NCBI GenBank assembly: GCA_022702545.1
Contig: JAHRBC010000001.1
Coordinates: 2,976,001-3,040,000 of the forward strand
Direction of reading: 5' to 3'
From: Phycomyces nitens
Taxonomy: Eukaryota > Mucoromycota > Mucoromycetes > Mucorales > Phycomycetaceae
DNA length: 64,000 nt
The stretch's first letter is position 1, and every line of letters starts with the position of its first letter. Under the pieces are notes generated by a model. The model was not told the DNA's origin. It was given only the letters and a program-made list of their open reading frames with translations, and did no database searches. Both the position numbers and the translations under genes were made by a program. Shown here one piece after another: positions 1-12,269 of this stretch.

Positions 1-180
1 TATTCTATTGTAACACACTGTATATAAAACTTGGCAGCATATATATGTTTCTTGTTTTCCAAAATCCGACAAATCTAGTCATATTTGTGCCTTGTCAGCA
101 TAAAAAGACTGTGGGGAAAAATAGACTGAGAAAATTAACACACAGATTCTCTTTATACTCTTGTTCATTCACATCTTGAC

Positions 181-1376
181 ATGCAGATTAAAGGAAACAC
201 ATTTATTGTCACAGGAGGGTCTGTTTTACAATATAAACTACCAAACAACATCGTCTTGCCTTTACTCACTGCCCTATAGTTCAAGTGGCCTTGGAGAAGC
301 CACGGTGCGAGAATTGGTACAGCGCGGAGGAAACGTTGCCGTAAGTTGATCAAAGGGTTTGCTGGCTTATAGGCTAGCTAACAACTGCCAATATAACTAT
401 TTAGATCTTTGATTTGAACAAAGACGGAGCGTAAGGATCTATTACAAAACGATAGTGTTCTTATTTAACACATCTGTGCCATCTTACATTTGTGGGTTGA
501 TGATATAGTAAAAGCGTTGCAGACAGTCTTGGTGAACAAGTGTTTGTAGCTGGAACGGTTGACGTGACCTCCGAGGTACTGTGCATTTGGAGTACAACTA
601 GGCCTGTATTTAATATGTGGTCAAATCACAAAGGAAATGGTTCGTGTAGCCCTGGAAAAGACGGTTGAGCGCTTTGGTAGGATTGCTGGTGTAATCAACT
701 GTGGTGGTATTGCCTCGGGAGCAAGAGTAAGGATTGGCCACATAGTAGGCATGTATTTAACATACAGAATAGATTGCTCGTCGTGGAAATAATGCCTATT
801 CCATGACCTTGGAGATGTTTGAATCTACTGTGCGTGTCAACCTGATTGGTACCTTTAATGTCTGTCGACAGGTAGCTCAATTGATGGCCAACCAGGACGC
901 TTTCGAACAAGGTATATATATATATGTATATATAATAAAGATTCAAACGTTGGATATTTACATTTGGAAATTAGGTGAACGCGGTGTGATTATCAATACA
1001 GCCTCAATTGCCTTTCAAGATGGTCAGACGGGTCAGACAGCATACTCTGCATCAAAGGGCGGTGTTGCTTCCATGACCCTTCCAATGGCACGCGATCTTG
1101 CTCCTGCAGAAATCCGTGTAATGACCATTGCCCCCGGTATCTTTGGTAAGAATCAATAATCCAAACAACTGTGCTTACCATTCCTACTTAGAAACCAACA
1201 TGACCGTGTTTATGAATGATGCTGCAAAGGCAAAGATCCTCAAGGATGCCATATTCCCTGCCCGTATGGGACGTCCTAATGAATTCTCACTTTTGGCAGC
1301 TCACATTATAGAGAATACTATGCTGAATGGAGAGATCATTCGTTTAGATGGTGCAAGTCGTCTTGGAAAATTGTAA
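181..1376 (+). CDS. HSD17B10: Short-chain dehydrogenase, 3-hydroxyacyl-CoA dehydrogenase type 2 (HSD10)-like
   Basis: Eight exons (181-218, 280-340, 405-430, 509-575, 634-726, 773-911, 975-1145, 1192-1376) give an unbroken 259-aa protein, close to the usual length of about 260 aa. The N-terminus carries the Rossmann cofactor motif TGGSSGLG (residues about 11-18). The catalytic set Ser152, Tyr165 and Lys169 lies in [21 protein letters not shown], spaced as in HSD10. By family knowledge the enzyme oxidises 3-hydroxyacyl-CoA or hydroxysteroids with NAD+, usually in mitochondria or peroxisomes. No clear presequence is visible. The first intron starts GTCTGT, a weak donor, but the glycine motif is only restored by this splice. 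The gene is convergent with the thiamine gene, 41 nt away. The superfamily is certain; the exact substrate is inferred. Confidence 0.85.
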
Positions 1377-1417
1377 TAGTTTTTTTTTAAATAATAATAA
1401 ATAAAGCAGCAATATCA

Positions 1418-3256
1418 TTATTTCGATGGATCAAGAGGAATCTCACGAAGTCTTGCATGGGTGCGGATGATTTCAGGGGATTTTGATATGGTGTAGAGTT
1501 CGTCCAAAAGAGCAGTACGGAAGGTGCCGGGTCCCTTTACATCTGGTCGCTTCATGGCCAGTTCAGAAGCAATGGTAATGGTCAGCATACTACAATAAAA
1601 GCGCGAGTCAGGGTATTGAATACAGACATTAAATCTCATTTACCCTGCCACAGCTCCAATCAATGGATCCTCAGTCACTAGACATTTGGTTAACATTTTT
1701 GTGTCTGAAATCTCGTGGGCTTACCTGCTTGGAAGCATGCAACAACAGAGCTGGCCATACAGCCACTTCCTGTAATAAGTCCCATCATTGGATGCCCATT
1801 ATCCACCACAAACACACGGGTGCCATCCGAGATATAATCCATTGGACCCGTCATGACCACAACACAGTCTACGATACAAGTTTTTTTTATTAGCCAAAAA
1901 AGATACATAAAGGCCACTTTACCATTCTTCTTTGCGAGTTCTGCCACAGCTAACACAGCATTAGCTTCGCCTCCATTGTTTCCTACAGAATCAACACCTC
2001 TAGAACGTCCCCCTCGGTTGGCCATTGACAAGATCTCGCCTCCATTTCCCTTTATTACACTCAGGCGACACTCTTTCAAGAAGCGTGCAACGGTATCCTT
2101 TCTAAACTGTGTTGCACCTGCACCCACAGGGTCCAAGACAACTGGGTGTCCATGGCGTACATTTGTCTGAGCAGCCAGAACCATGGCATCAATATCATTG
2201 AGGGTGCCCATGTTGAGCAACAAGGCACCATTGACCTTTGCCAGGTCCTCAAATTCCTCGGGATTTGTAGACATTATGGGGGAAGCACCTTGATGGTTCA
2301 ATCGTCAGTCTCTTGGAATACAATCTTGGAATACAATCTTGGTAGACGTCTGCTTACCCAAAGCCAATGTGGCATTGGCATTGTCGTTAATGACAACATA
2401 ATCTAAGAACAGTCTGTTATTTGGCTGCGTATGGACCCTTGATATTTACTTGTGATGTGGTGAACCATGGGGTCAGTCTGCCTGAGTAGCTCGACAAGCT
2501 TTACGGCACCATTGACAACTGCACTGGTATCCAATACACCAGGAGGTACAAATGAGCTAAACACGTTGGTCAATAGACCACTAAAAGCCAGGCATGTCTG
2601 CTTGGGATCGCTAGAGCCAATAATTGCCGAAACAATTGCCAATCCATCCAAATGCCTTGTGCCTGAGGCTGAGCCCATCATCAACTCCTGGGCGTTTGAG
2701 ACATGGATGCCACCAATAGCCACAGTAGGAATCGGTACGTTCATCAGGCGTAGTACATCTATACGCGTATTTAAGAATTGGGCCATTGTTGGGATGTCTT
2801 ACCTTGAACACCTTTGATACCCAATGGTGGTCTCTTGATCTTCTTGGTAGAAGTATCCCAGACAGCACCGATTCCAAGGTAGTCAGCCCCATTCTCAATT
2901 GCATCATTGGCTTCCTGTTGATTGTAGACTGACACGCCAATGATCTTTGTGGGTCCGAGTATTTTACGTGCCTGGACTAATGGCATGTCATCCTGGCCAA
3001 TGTGGACACCATCAGCATCGATTGCCTGGGCTACATCGAGACGATCGTTGATGATCAGCGGAACATGGTAGCGGTTGGTAAGGGCCTTGACCTGGAGACC
3101 AAGAGCAATAAAGGGTCCAGTCTCGAGCTCCTTCTCTCGCAACTGAACAATTGTCGTGCCTCCCTGTAGGGCACGCTCGATCTGTGCCAATAGAGTAGTG
3201 TCCTTTGGGACAAGGGAGCTGTCGGTTACCAAATAGAGAGAATAATCAACCTTCAT
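1418..3256 (-). CDS. THI6: Bifunctional thiamine-phosphate synthase / hydroxyethylthiazole kinase
   Basis: Seven exons (3256-2803, 2758-2450, 2402-2358, 2288-1923, 1868-1725, 1677-1644, 1589-1418) encode 507 aa. The N-terminal half is a ThiE TIM barrel (VQLREKELETG, INDRLDVAQAIDADGVHIGQ, AIGGIHVSNAQ), which joins thiazole phosphate and pyrimidine pyrophosphate into thiamine phosphate. The C-terminal half is a ThiM ribokinase-fold thiazole kinase (MVHHITNYVVINDNANATLALG, LDPVGAGATQFR, TGSGCMASSVVACF), which phosphorylates hydroxyethylthiazole. The domain order matches fungal THI6. The start is the ATG directly before KVDYSLYLVTDSS, the usual ThiE beginning. No TPP-riboswitch-like element was seen in its introns or upstream region. 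It is divergent from the PH-domain gene across 304 nt. Confidence 0.95.
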
Positions 3257-3560
3257 GGGTTATTTTGGAGAGGCAGAAATTATTATCAAGGTAAAAATGT
3301 ATTATTTATAGGCTGAGGCTTAATGATCAGAAATGGGGTTGAAATTAAAGAGGATAAAGAAATATATATAGAACCTCTTTGTCTTGGCAATGAAATAAAA
3401 TAATATATAAATATATATATATATAAATAAAAGGCTTAATATATTGCCATTCCCTAAAGGCATATAATGAAAAAAAGAGTGGCCCATTGTCCGCCAGTGA
3501 CATATAAACAGCTTGGAATGATTATTATTATTATTAAAAAAACACAAGGTATTGAATATT
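3257..3560. promoter_or_regulatory. Divergent intergenic region between THI6 and the PH-domain gene
   Basis: This 304-nt, very AT-rich gap separates two divergently transcribed start codons, so it should hold both promoters. It contains alternating TA runs near 3411-3427 and an ATT run near 3522-3536. No defined factor site was recognised. Confidence 0.4.
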
Positions 3561-4486
3561 ATGGAAGACAATCATCAAAGAGAAATAGACGTCCAAACAA
3601 GTAAGCAAGTCGACCGTTTAGCTCAAAGTGCTCACCCTGGTTCATTAGTCTTGCATTGTGGGTGGATCTATTACTATTCTCCTTCTCGCTTCAGATCCTC
3701 CTGGAAAAAGCGTTATTTGGTTCTCACCAGCCTACATCTCCGGTTCTACAAGTCATCGGTGAGCCAGCCAGCCAGCCAAAAAAAAAGAGAGAGAGAGAGA
3801 GCAAGAGAAAGTTAACTATTCAATAGAAGTCTAGTCTATCTACAGAGGCACCAGACATGTCGTTCCCCATTACCCAATGCAAACATGTCCAACCTCACCA
3901 GGGCTGCAAGCGGTCCAAATACGCCCTGTGGATAGACACAACCCACCCCCAGCACAGTCAAATTGCATTCTATTGCAAGTCAGAGCCAGAATCCAATGCC
4001 TGGAAGGAGATCCTTAGCCTCCAGATCATGGCCAACTATCCAACCATTAATGAACCAAGCGGCAGAAGGATAAAGACTGTATCGACCCTAGACAAATGGC
4101 TCAACCGTAGCTACCCCTTGATTGGTTCCTCTCTCTCTGATCCTCCCATGGCATCTGCTCCAGTGCCCAGCCAGAGCACTCCAGTGCCTCATAAACCCAA
4201 CGGCCTCTTTATTGCAATTCCCAACAAAACTATCCACACCACTAACCCCATCAACCGACGTCCTTTGGCCAGAGACATTTGGAAAAACGCCAATTATCCC
4301 GAGACCCAGAATACTTACACTATCCTTCTTCCTTCCATTTGGGACACTCCACTTCCTCCTCCTCCGCGTCGTTGTATGACCGTTAAGTCAACACACGCCA
4401 GAAACCGGCCTCCTTCTATCTATCAGTATAATTCTCGCATTTCTGCCACTCTTGCTTCCCCTACCTTTGGGTGCAAAGTCAAATAA
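3561..4486 (+). CDS. PH-domain protein of unknown role
   Basis: Two exons (3561-3758 and about 3848-4486) join through an acceptor ACAGAG and give about 278 aa. The N-terminal region has the pattern of a pleckstrin-homology domain: a first strand GWIYYY, then SSWKKRYLVLTSLHLRFYKSS, a middle strand ALWIDT near residue 90, IAFYCKSEPESNAWKEIL, and the conserved C-terminal helix tryptophan. PH domains usually bind phosphoinositides or proteins and recruit their host to membranes. The remaining 160 residues are proline- and serine-rich without a recognisable domain, ending in basic ARNRPPSIYQYNSR. The ATG at 3561 is the first in frame. The acceptor has neighbouring AG alternatives, but only this one keeps the frame. 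Confidence 0.7.
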
Positions 4487-4632
4487 ATAAATAAAAATAG
4501 AGAGAGAGAGACAGAGAGACTTTATCTATATATAATAATTATAATTATAATTATATATAATTATATATGTATATTGGGATACTATAGACAAATAAATAAA
4601 TAACATAACATAAAAAAAAAGAATGCACTTTA

Positions 4633-5758
4633 ATGCCCGAAACTGTGGTTGCGGTCATTCACAGGTTGACCATGGTAAAGGATCTTGAAGACGATGAATC
4701 AGGTTGCAAGTTGCTCGATTCCTTTGCAATCTTTATTCAGATATGCTTGGGAGCCGTCGCGTTTTCAACCCTAATCATAAAACGACAGCGAGAACAGCCA
4801 CAACGACCATTGTTGATATGGTACATTTTCTCTCTTTCTCTCTCTCGCAATACACAGCATACTCTGCTAAACAAAATAAAAATAAAAATCCTTGTATTTG
4901 TGTGTCTTAGGGGACTGGATATCAGTAAACAGTTGATGGGTGGAGCAGTGGTGCATGCACTTAATGTCATTGCATCCTACTTTACTGGAGGAAACAATGA
5001 AGGTCAACATTCAAACCCATGTGTATGGTAACCTAAAAAGCATTCTGTAGGCCAACATAAATAACAGGACAATGTTACAATTAGGTACTTTCTGAATATC
5101 CTTGTTGACACAACCCTTGGGATTGGTGTCGTATGGGCCTTTATCAAAATTGTCCATATTTTTGCTGTACGCTATCGTCTCTCGGGACTGCAGAGTGGAG
5201 TATACGGTGGGCCACCCTTTCGCAAACAGGCCAGGCGATGGGCCAAACAGTTGGTAGTGTATGTGTGTGCATTATTGACAATGAAGATCCTTGTCGTCTT
5301 GTTGTTTCATCTGTTTCCCTCTATTGCTGTATTCGGCAAATGGATGCTGGGCTGGACCATGGGGAATCACAAGCTCCAGGTCGTTTTTGTCATGCTCATG
5401 TAATGTAACGATCAATGGTACTCTATAGAGTCTTGTTTGCTTAATCAGTCAATCTAGCTTCCCATTGACTATGAATACGATGCAGTTTTGGGTGCTGGAT
5501 ACAATTGTCAAGCACAAATTGAATCCCATCCAGCTCTCTACTGAAGACGAGGATGAGCTTGTGGATGCGTATGAGACCTCGGATGATGCTTCGATACCAA
5601 TCAGCACAGTTCCTGAACATAATATTGAGGACCTGGAGGATGAGGCCCTCAAAGGATGGCAAGAGGCAGCTTCAAGTCGCCAACACCAAGGATGGCCTGG
5701 CACCTTGACCCCATCGCTTTCTGCCGAGAGTCTTTATGAGCTGCGTACCAGTCGCTAA
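4633..5758 (+). CDS. STIMATE/TMEM110-family multi-pass membrane protein
   Basis: Exons 4633-4820, 4911-5027, 5085-5399 and 5458-5758 encode 306 aa. The start CKLLDSFAIFIQICLGAVAF followed by a basic stretch and a W-G-L-D-I-S-K-Q-L-M-G block is typical of this family (animal STIMATE, fungal vacuolar membrane protein YPL162C-like). About four hydrophobic segments follow, including YFLNILVDTTLGIGVVWAF and VCALLTMKILVVLLFHLF, then an acidic tail (STEDEDELVDAYETSDD). Animal STIMATE sits in the ER and promotes STIM1-dependent calcium entry. The fungal members are assigned to the vacuole or ER with unknown function, so calcium signalling here is only an inference. The third intron donor lies inside CTC-AT|GTAATG; skipping it would stop translation. 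Confidence 0.75.
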
Positions 5759-6003
5759 TGGTACAAGATATGTAACATGGCCAGAGACTACGTTTTATAT
5801 GTATATTTTTTGTTTCCTTGAATTTATCGGGGGAGTGGAGTGGAGGGGGAGATATTTGGACCTTCTTTTTTTTATTATTTTTATTTTTATTATTTTATTT
5901 TTATTATTTTATTTTGTATTCCTTGTCGGACAAAATATATCTATATATCTTTATATACTCTTTGGTTTTGTGGATTCCTGGTTGCAATTATCGATCTTGT
6001 CAA

Positions 6004-7074
6004 ATGAGACCCCAGTCTCTCCTTCGTTTGCCTATTCGGCGTATGGTGCGCAGATCAATGTCTGACGACACATCTCGCCCATTCCCCTCACCATTCCCTA
6101 CCCGTCCAGCTCAACCAATCGAACCAACAGATTCCCAAACCTTGGCTGACATTGTAGATGCCTCGACACCAAATAAACCAGATCCCGCCAGACCTGATGC
6201 ATTTCTGCAACAGCATCACTTTGACACTTATAATCTCTTGAAGAATCTCGAGCAGCAGGGCTTCAGTAGGGCCCAGGCCGAAGTATTTATGAAGGGCATC
6301 AAGTTTAAGCTGCGAGAGAGGTAGATTGGATTGCTGCCAATCTCTAATACTAATATCACTTATTTTTAGTACTGCATTGGTACGCCAGCGACTCTTGCTT
6401 CGTTCGGATCTCGAGAATGTAAGCAATGACTATTGAGCTGTGCCAATAGTGACAGTTGTATAGGAATCATATCTTCTCAAAGCAGCCCTGTCCGAATTGA
6501 GAACAGAGGTACAAATAATGCGTCGTAATGATACCCAGATGCTACAGGCAGAGGCCTCAATGATCACTCGGGAGGTTGAGACATTGGGACAGCGTCTAAA
6601 TGAAGATGTAGCTCTGATGAAGAATGAGGTGACATTGGACATGAATAATCGTAAGAATGAGACACGCGAGGAGCAAAAGGCAATTGATATGCGGATCCAG
6701 GAGATCAACAATAAGTTTACTATCCAACTTGGTGATGTTCGCACGGATTTAGAGGCCGTTCGTTGGGAAACGATCTGGAAGGGCATGGGTAAGAATATTT
6801 TGCAATATGTAATGTATAGCATACACGTTTGAGGGGAGTAAGGGATATCTGAATTGATGGCTACTATTCTTATTATTATTCTTATTATTATCATTGTTAC
6901 TATATAGCCGGTGTAGCAGCAGCAGGATTGGGGATTGCCAGTCTAGGATACTTGCTGACCCGTTATGCAGAACGAAAAGCCAACTCGATCTATATTGAAC
7001 AGCAAAAGAAGCTAAAGAAGTTGCAGGAAGAAGCACGTCACGCAGGCACAGCCGACATGGAGGTCGTTTATTAG
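6004..7074 (+). CDS. Mitochondrial coiled-coil protein of the MCUR1/CCDC90 (DUF1640) family
   Basis: Exons 6004-6320, 6370-6418, 6464-6788 and 6908-7074 encode 285 aa. The first 20 residues are arginine-rich without acids (MRPQSLLRLPIRRMVRRSMS), as expected for a mitochondrial presequence. FDTYNLLKNLEQQGFSRAQAEVFMKGI is the conserved N-terminal block. A long coiled coil follows (SELRTEVQIMRRNDTQML through LEAVRWETIWKGM), then one transmembrane helix (AGVAAAGLGIASLGYLLTRY) and a short charged tail. This matches the inner-membrane family that includes animal MCUR1/CCDC90B and yeast FMP32. Roles in calcium uniporter scaffolding or respiratory-complex assembly are reported for relatives; which applies here is unknown. 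Confidence 0.85.
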
Positions 7075-7226
7075 AAAGAGAGGAGAGAATATTAGGGGGA
7101 ATATAAGGGATTCGTGTTGTCAGAACCAAGAATAAAGTGAGTTTAGACTTGTAGATTTGTGTATAAAGGTGTATACGATCTGTTTGGGTATTTATTGGTC
7201 CATCTAATATCTCTTTCTCCTCTTAA

Positions 7227-7672
7227 ATGTCTTGTATGCTGGCAAAAGACAACTATGGCATAGACCATAATATCGACCTACTTACTCAGGAGAACCTTTT
7301 ACTTCACACAAAAAAGGTGAGTCGAGTCATCAAGAGCCAAAAAAAAACCCCCCACAACAATTGTCTTAAATATTACGTCTATGCCAGCTACCCAAGACTA
7401 CCGATAGAGTGGCATCGTTTGTTAGATCACAGCAGATACTTGTAGATCACTTGCTGGCACTTGAACATCAACGTTGTCTTGAGATCCAAGAATGCATGCT
7501 CGACAGCCAAATAATCCGAGTAACAGCCAAATCACCAGGAAACCCATGGCGTCGGTTTATTCATAGACGCTCTTTCTTTCGATCGTTATTTGGTCGTAGT
7601 CATGACTCGAGATACGAAAAGCATCTTGTAGCATATTGTTATCCGTCCATGAAACCAAGTCAGTCATCATGA
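7227..7672 (+). CDS. Small predicted protein, unrecognised
   Basis: Two exons (7227-7316, 7388-7672) give 124 aa in one frame. The junction uses GTGAGT and the acceptor ATGCCAG at 7387; the nearer AG sites break the frame. The middle part (RVASFVRSQQILVDHLLALEHQR) is predicted helical and could form a short coiled coil. The C-terminus is strongly basic (NPWRRFIHRRSFFRSLFGR) and then tyrosine- and serine-containing. No signal peptide or membrane segment is visible. It lies 153 nt after the MCUR1-like gene on the same strand. I do not recognise a family; a BLOC-type helical subunit is one possibility without real support. Confidence 0.5.
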
Positions 7673-8211
7673 TCCACACCACATGTGTATGGAGAATAGA
7701 TTATGGTATTCCAAGTGCCAATGGTCAATTTAATAAATAGAAGAAAAAGGACCTGGGGAATCCTTGGTATTTTGCATTGTATAAATCTACAATTTTATCG
7801 TCGTTTCCTGTGCTGGTTTTATACAGAAAAACGCCATTGTAGTAGGCAGATTGTTCAAGGTTGAGCATGTTGAATATTTAACTTGCATTTCTATAGAGTC
7901 TATATCATATCAAATTGGCCAAAGTAAAGCTGTTATTTTTTTCTAATATGCTTTTGGACCCTTGACAATAAAAGGCCAAAAAAATACAGAGGATTCCATG
8001 TGGCAGTTGGCTATCGACAGTTGTAAATAATTTCGGTTTGGACAGCAAGATTTTTGGGCTATAAAACTCCAAAAGCGCGACTTTTTATTTATTTATATGA
8101 AATGACTGTATATCTAAAGATCAAGTATTTTTTGTTTTGGAGCATATACATGTATATATATACATATACATATACATATATACAAGGGAAACCAGCCAAA
8201 GAAGAAAAAGA

Positions 8212-8242
<31 letters not shown>

Positions 8243-8374
8243 GATGGGATTAAAAGAGACGACCTTTTTTTTTGTATTGTCGATTTACTTTTTCTTTTCT
8301 TTCTTGATCCCTTTCCATTTCGATTAACTTGACAAAAGTCAAGGATAGAATGAAGAAGCTGATGATGAGCTTGG
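7673..8374. other. Intergenic, convergent 3' ends, AAT microsatellite
   Basis: There is no supported gene here. The stretch has alternating TA/CA runs near 8143-8182 and an AAT repeat of about ten units at 8211-8242. Both neighbouring genes end toward it, so it should hold two polyadenylation regions. Confidence 0.5.
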
Positions 8375-10643
8375 TTACATGCCAAGCATACCGCTAAATT
8401 GACTGGCATATTGCATTGGTCGTACATTAGGATGAGGCTACAGATCCATGGAGTCAAGGCACAGTTTGGTTCATGAGTTAATACTTTGGTTGACTTACCA
8501 CTGCCTCGAATGTAACATAGTCCAACTTCATGTCAGGTGTAATGTTGATATAAGCACCCTTGTTACCAACAGAATCACTATAAAATACAATTGTTTGAAT
8601 ATAAAGCCTTGCAACATACATATAGATCTTACCAGTAGTTTGGAGCAGAGAAAACAGTGACACACTTGCCGTCGTGCTCAATTACATAACCCTCTTCCTT
8701 GACTTCATGACTACGAATCAACATATCTATACCAGAACATTTAGTCCTGGATCATATTTTGTTTTCTAGCCCATTACCGAGTCCATTTCTCTCCAAAAAT
8801 GCCTTTGTAACATCAGGGCCAAACTGAATACCAACACCACGCTTGTTGGGCTCTCTTCCAGGCTGAGGCTGGGGATCAGACCACAAGATCTCACACATCA
8901 GACCTAAAGTAAATGAAATAAATGAATAAATGGCATGGTTCTAGCCTTGTTGAATAGTCCTTACCATCGTTACCAGGTTGACGAAGAGCAAGACGATCAA
9001 TCTTGCGAATGTCATCCAAAGTAACATCATCACGAGAGAACAAACCACCATGTACAACCAAAATCTTGTTTCCAATTACATGTGCCAAAGGAAGAGAGTT
9101 GAATGTCTCTGAAAAGATCTAGTTGTTTGTCTTAATACATGTTTGTTGCCTGGTCACTCTTACCTTGAACATCATGTCATTGAACTTGGCCTTGACTTCA
9201 CCCTCAAAACCATACACCTTGTTCATGTTATCTGTTTCGTGATTACCACGGGCAAGGAAGACCCGGTCAGGGAAAAGCCACTTGTAGGCAAACAAGGTCA
9301 AGACGACCTCTAGGGAGAAACTTCCACGATCAACAAAATCACCATTGAAAAGGTAAGCATGCTTTTCAGATGGCCAGCCGTTGGTGTTGAAAATGTTGAT
9401 AAAGTCATAGAATTGGCCTATAGTTTCCCATCAGAACAATGGAATCCTAACATGTAATTCAATATATTTCATACCATGAACATCACCACACACAGTGAGC
9501 TTTCCACCAGCAGGAACCTTGACATCGATTAATGAAGGTGACTCCATCATCATCTTGCGAACAGCCAAGATGATCTGTTGCAAAACACATTTGATGACAT
9601 TAGTATTGCGTCTTTAAAAACAGGAAAAAACAAACAAATACTTGCCATGAATGCATATTTACGATGCAACTTCTTTTGATCCTTGAATCGTGCCACCAAC
9701 TCCTTTACAAATCCCTCTGTGATCTTTTGGTCTGTGATCTTTGGTCCATCATACGAAGCTTCGACAACTGAATAGATTCATTTAGTCTCCAAACCATTAT
9801 ATATCTCCTTGAATCTACAGTAAAATAGATCATACCAATCGCATCGACATCCAAAGAATCAGCAGCACTGGGAGCATGATCATCGTGCTGCAAACATAAA
9901 TTGAATACAACATTCATTGTGCCAGAGATTTAACAAAGTCTCTTATTATTACCTCGATAGCCTTCTCAAACTCAATACGTTTCACAATCTTTGCGCACTC
10001 ATCCAACTTCATCTTGGCATCCTTGTCTCCGGGTGCATTTTTGACAACCTTTTGATTCACTTTTCTTTTAGAATACAATCCTTGGCAATAGATTGGCTTA
10101 CCACACGAAGATCCTTCAAGGCCTCTTTGAATTTTCCAAGTGCCATGTTGGCTGTAGCACGACGATAGTTGGCCTATTTATTACCAAAAAAAAAAGATTT
10201 ATAAAATATTAAAGAGTGCCAAACCATTTACCTTTGTAAAGGTTGGATCGAGTGCCAGGGCAGCATCGGCATCACTAAATGACTTGTTAATCAAACAATC
10301 CACATTCTTTGTATATACAATCTATTCCCATTTCAGTTTAATTTGAAGATTGATTGCTACTTACGAGATCACATAACCATAGGATTCCAATTTCAAATGA
10401 CAGAATGCGCGATTAGAAAAGTAGGCAGCCACATTGGGGTTTAGATCGATGGCAGCACTATATTTCTCAATTGCTTCCTTGTAATGCTTTGCTATATATA
10501 TGATTCACATAAACACGGTTGATAATCTATTGATTCATGGCAATAATCCAAAAAAGCGGTTTACCAGCAAACAGGCCATTGGCCTCTCCCTTGATCTTCT
10601 CGGCTTGAGCCTTGACAGCATCAGAAATGGCCACGGGTGACAT
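8375..10643 (-). CDS. PPT1: Serine/threonine protein phosphatase 5 with TPR domain
   Basis: Fourteen exons sum exactly to 486 aa (10643-10565, 10491-10365, 10274-10232, 10173-10102, 10048-9953, 9887-9836, 9767-9646, 9574-9475, 9417-9164, 9118-8965, 8903-8778, 8726-8633, 8577-8499, 8437-8375). Residues about 10-120 form three TPR helical pairs ([49 protein letters not shown]), which in relatives bind the Hsp90 C-terminus and autoinhibit the enzyme. The catalytic domain has all PPP metal motifs: GDVHG (227-231), GDFVDRG (256-262), GNHE (about 289), and HGGLF. The end ([20 protein letters not shown]) is typical of PP5. The intron at 9575-9645 has a GC donor (ATG|GCAAGT). The gene is divergent from the La-protein gene. 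Confidence 0.97.
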
Positions 10644-11295
10644 TATGAAATAAATGAAATAGAGGGAAAAATTGAACCAAATAAAATATTCACCTATATA
10701 AAATAAAAACACACTCACACACACAATTTTTATTATTTTTAATCTATTGGTTTGGCTGGCCCCTCACCCTCGTCCTCTTTCTATCCCCTCCCATTCTCCT
10801 TTAGATGGATCATTATAATTTATATATATATATACAGAGACTGGTGTGCAGTTTATGTTTCAAAGTTTCATGATAATTGTTTTATGGTGATTATTATCAA
10901 TATATATAATAATATAGATATCATCTTGTTATGAATACAACTTGAGAGATCATTGGAGATGTAAATTGTGTTAATAATAGGTGATACCAAAATCTTTCTA
11001 ATCAATGAAATATGATTGGCTCATCTCAAACATACTTGTGATAATGATAATAATAATAAAGGGTTTTGAGTGATGATCCTTTGGCAAAAATGCCAGTTGA
11101 AGCATTAAACAAAGGTTATTTTTATTTGGCTTTAACCATGCAAAAAAAAAGCCACGGCTGGATATTCAGTAACTGGTTCTTTTATTTTTTATTTTATTTT
11201 AAATATGTAAAAATACTGATCCATAACCATTCTTTTCGGTTTTTTTTGTCCTTCTTTTTATTATTATTCTATTTTATTCTTATTCTTTGAACCAG
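10644..11295. promoter_or_regulatory. Divergent intergenic region, phosphatase 5 / La-protein gene
   Basis: This 652-nt region separates two divergent start codons and should contain both promoters. It holds a TA run near 10820-10835 and several T-rich runs. An open stretch around 11066-11190 has no ATG in frame at its start, so an upstream exon of the La-protein gene is possible but unsupported. Confidence 0.35.
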
Positions 11296-12269
11296 ATGCT
11301 GTGTAGTCCGGAAGAATATGGCTTACCTAGAGGCGAAGACCAGGACGATATTGTGATTATCATGCAGCAAGAAGATGTGATGTTCAAGACTGAATATGAA
11401 CTCACGCCCATTGATAAAAGCAAGTCAACTCTAGAGTGCTGCCAGAAACACTTACTCTTTGATTAGGTCTGCAGCTCAAGAGGCAGCTAGAATACTACTT
11501 TTCAAGGCAAGTCCTCAACAATCTTTTTAATACAAATGCCAACAATCCTATAGACAAAATCTGGTTTCTGACAACTATCTCAGTAAGTAAGCCATCTAAA
11601 AAACCAACAGCCTCATCTTTATATCTCCTCAGCATCCCACATGGACAATAATCTCTATGTTCCCATTGACCTGATTGCTGGTTTCAAACGGGTACAGCTC
11701 TGGACAACAGACCGGGATCTTATTGTGTCCATCCTTAGATCATCGCCAGTTGTCGAGGTGGATGCCCTGGGCCAAAAGGTCCGTCCGGCCTTGTGTCTCC
11801 AACGGACAACAATCATCCTCAGAGACATCGAGAGTGGGACAGACAAAGAGGTATTGATAGTTAAATCCAACCACATTTAACCAACAATATACAGGAAATT
11901 ATCGATTTCCTAGCCACTATCCATTCAAGTCCTATCAAGAACATAAAGGCAGATCTGGGGATGTGGTACATCACTTTTGAGACCGAGAAAGATGCAGTAG
12001 AGATGCTCAAGGCTGTCCAGCACAAGATCTTCAAGGGCAAGCCTATAGCAGCACGGATGAAATCAGAGCCAATGCTGCGACGGATCCAAACCACCCTTCA
12101 GTCCCAAAGGTCTTTAGAGCCAGAGACCTCTTTAGAGCATCCAAAACAAGCCTTGAGTCCCTTTTTGCCACCAATCAAAACTGGCTCGCATACCACACCC
12201 ATGCCAGTCTATAGCTATGCGTCTATCCTCAAACGCAATCCAGGCAACTCTTCTGATCGAAACCAATGA
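11296..12269 (+). CDS. La-related RNA-binding protein, LARP4-like
   Basis: Five exons (11296-11419, 11467-11506, 11554-11582, 11633-11850, 11895-12269) give 261 aa in one frame. Residues about 43-125 form a La motif: LQLKRQLEYYFSRQNLVSD, then NNLYVPIDLIAGFKRVQLW, DLIVSILRSSPVVEVD and GQKVRP. An RRM-like fold follows (TTIILRDI, MWYITFETEKDAVEML, IFKGKPIAARMKSEP). This order and the lengthy La-motif match resemble animal LARP4/4B, which bind poly(A) mRNA and stabilise it. The protein is far shorter than animal LARP4 and I see no PAM2 motif. Introns 11420-11466 and 11507-11553 both start with GC (GCAAGT); only those splices rebuild the conserved YYFSRQNL. The start ATG could be internal if an upstream exon exists. 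Confidence 0.85.

Noticed and set aside
1418..3560. TPP riboswitch in or near THI6
   Set aside because: Looked for CTGAGA and the matching TGAA/CTGAT core on the gene strand in introns and upstream; none found in a suitable arrangement.
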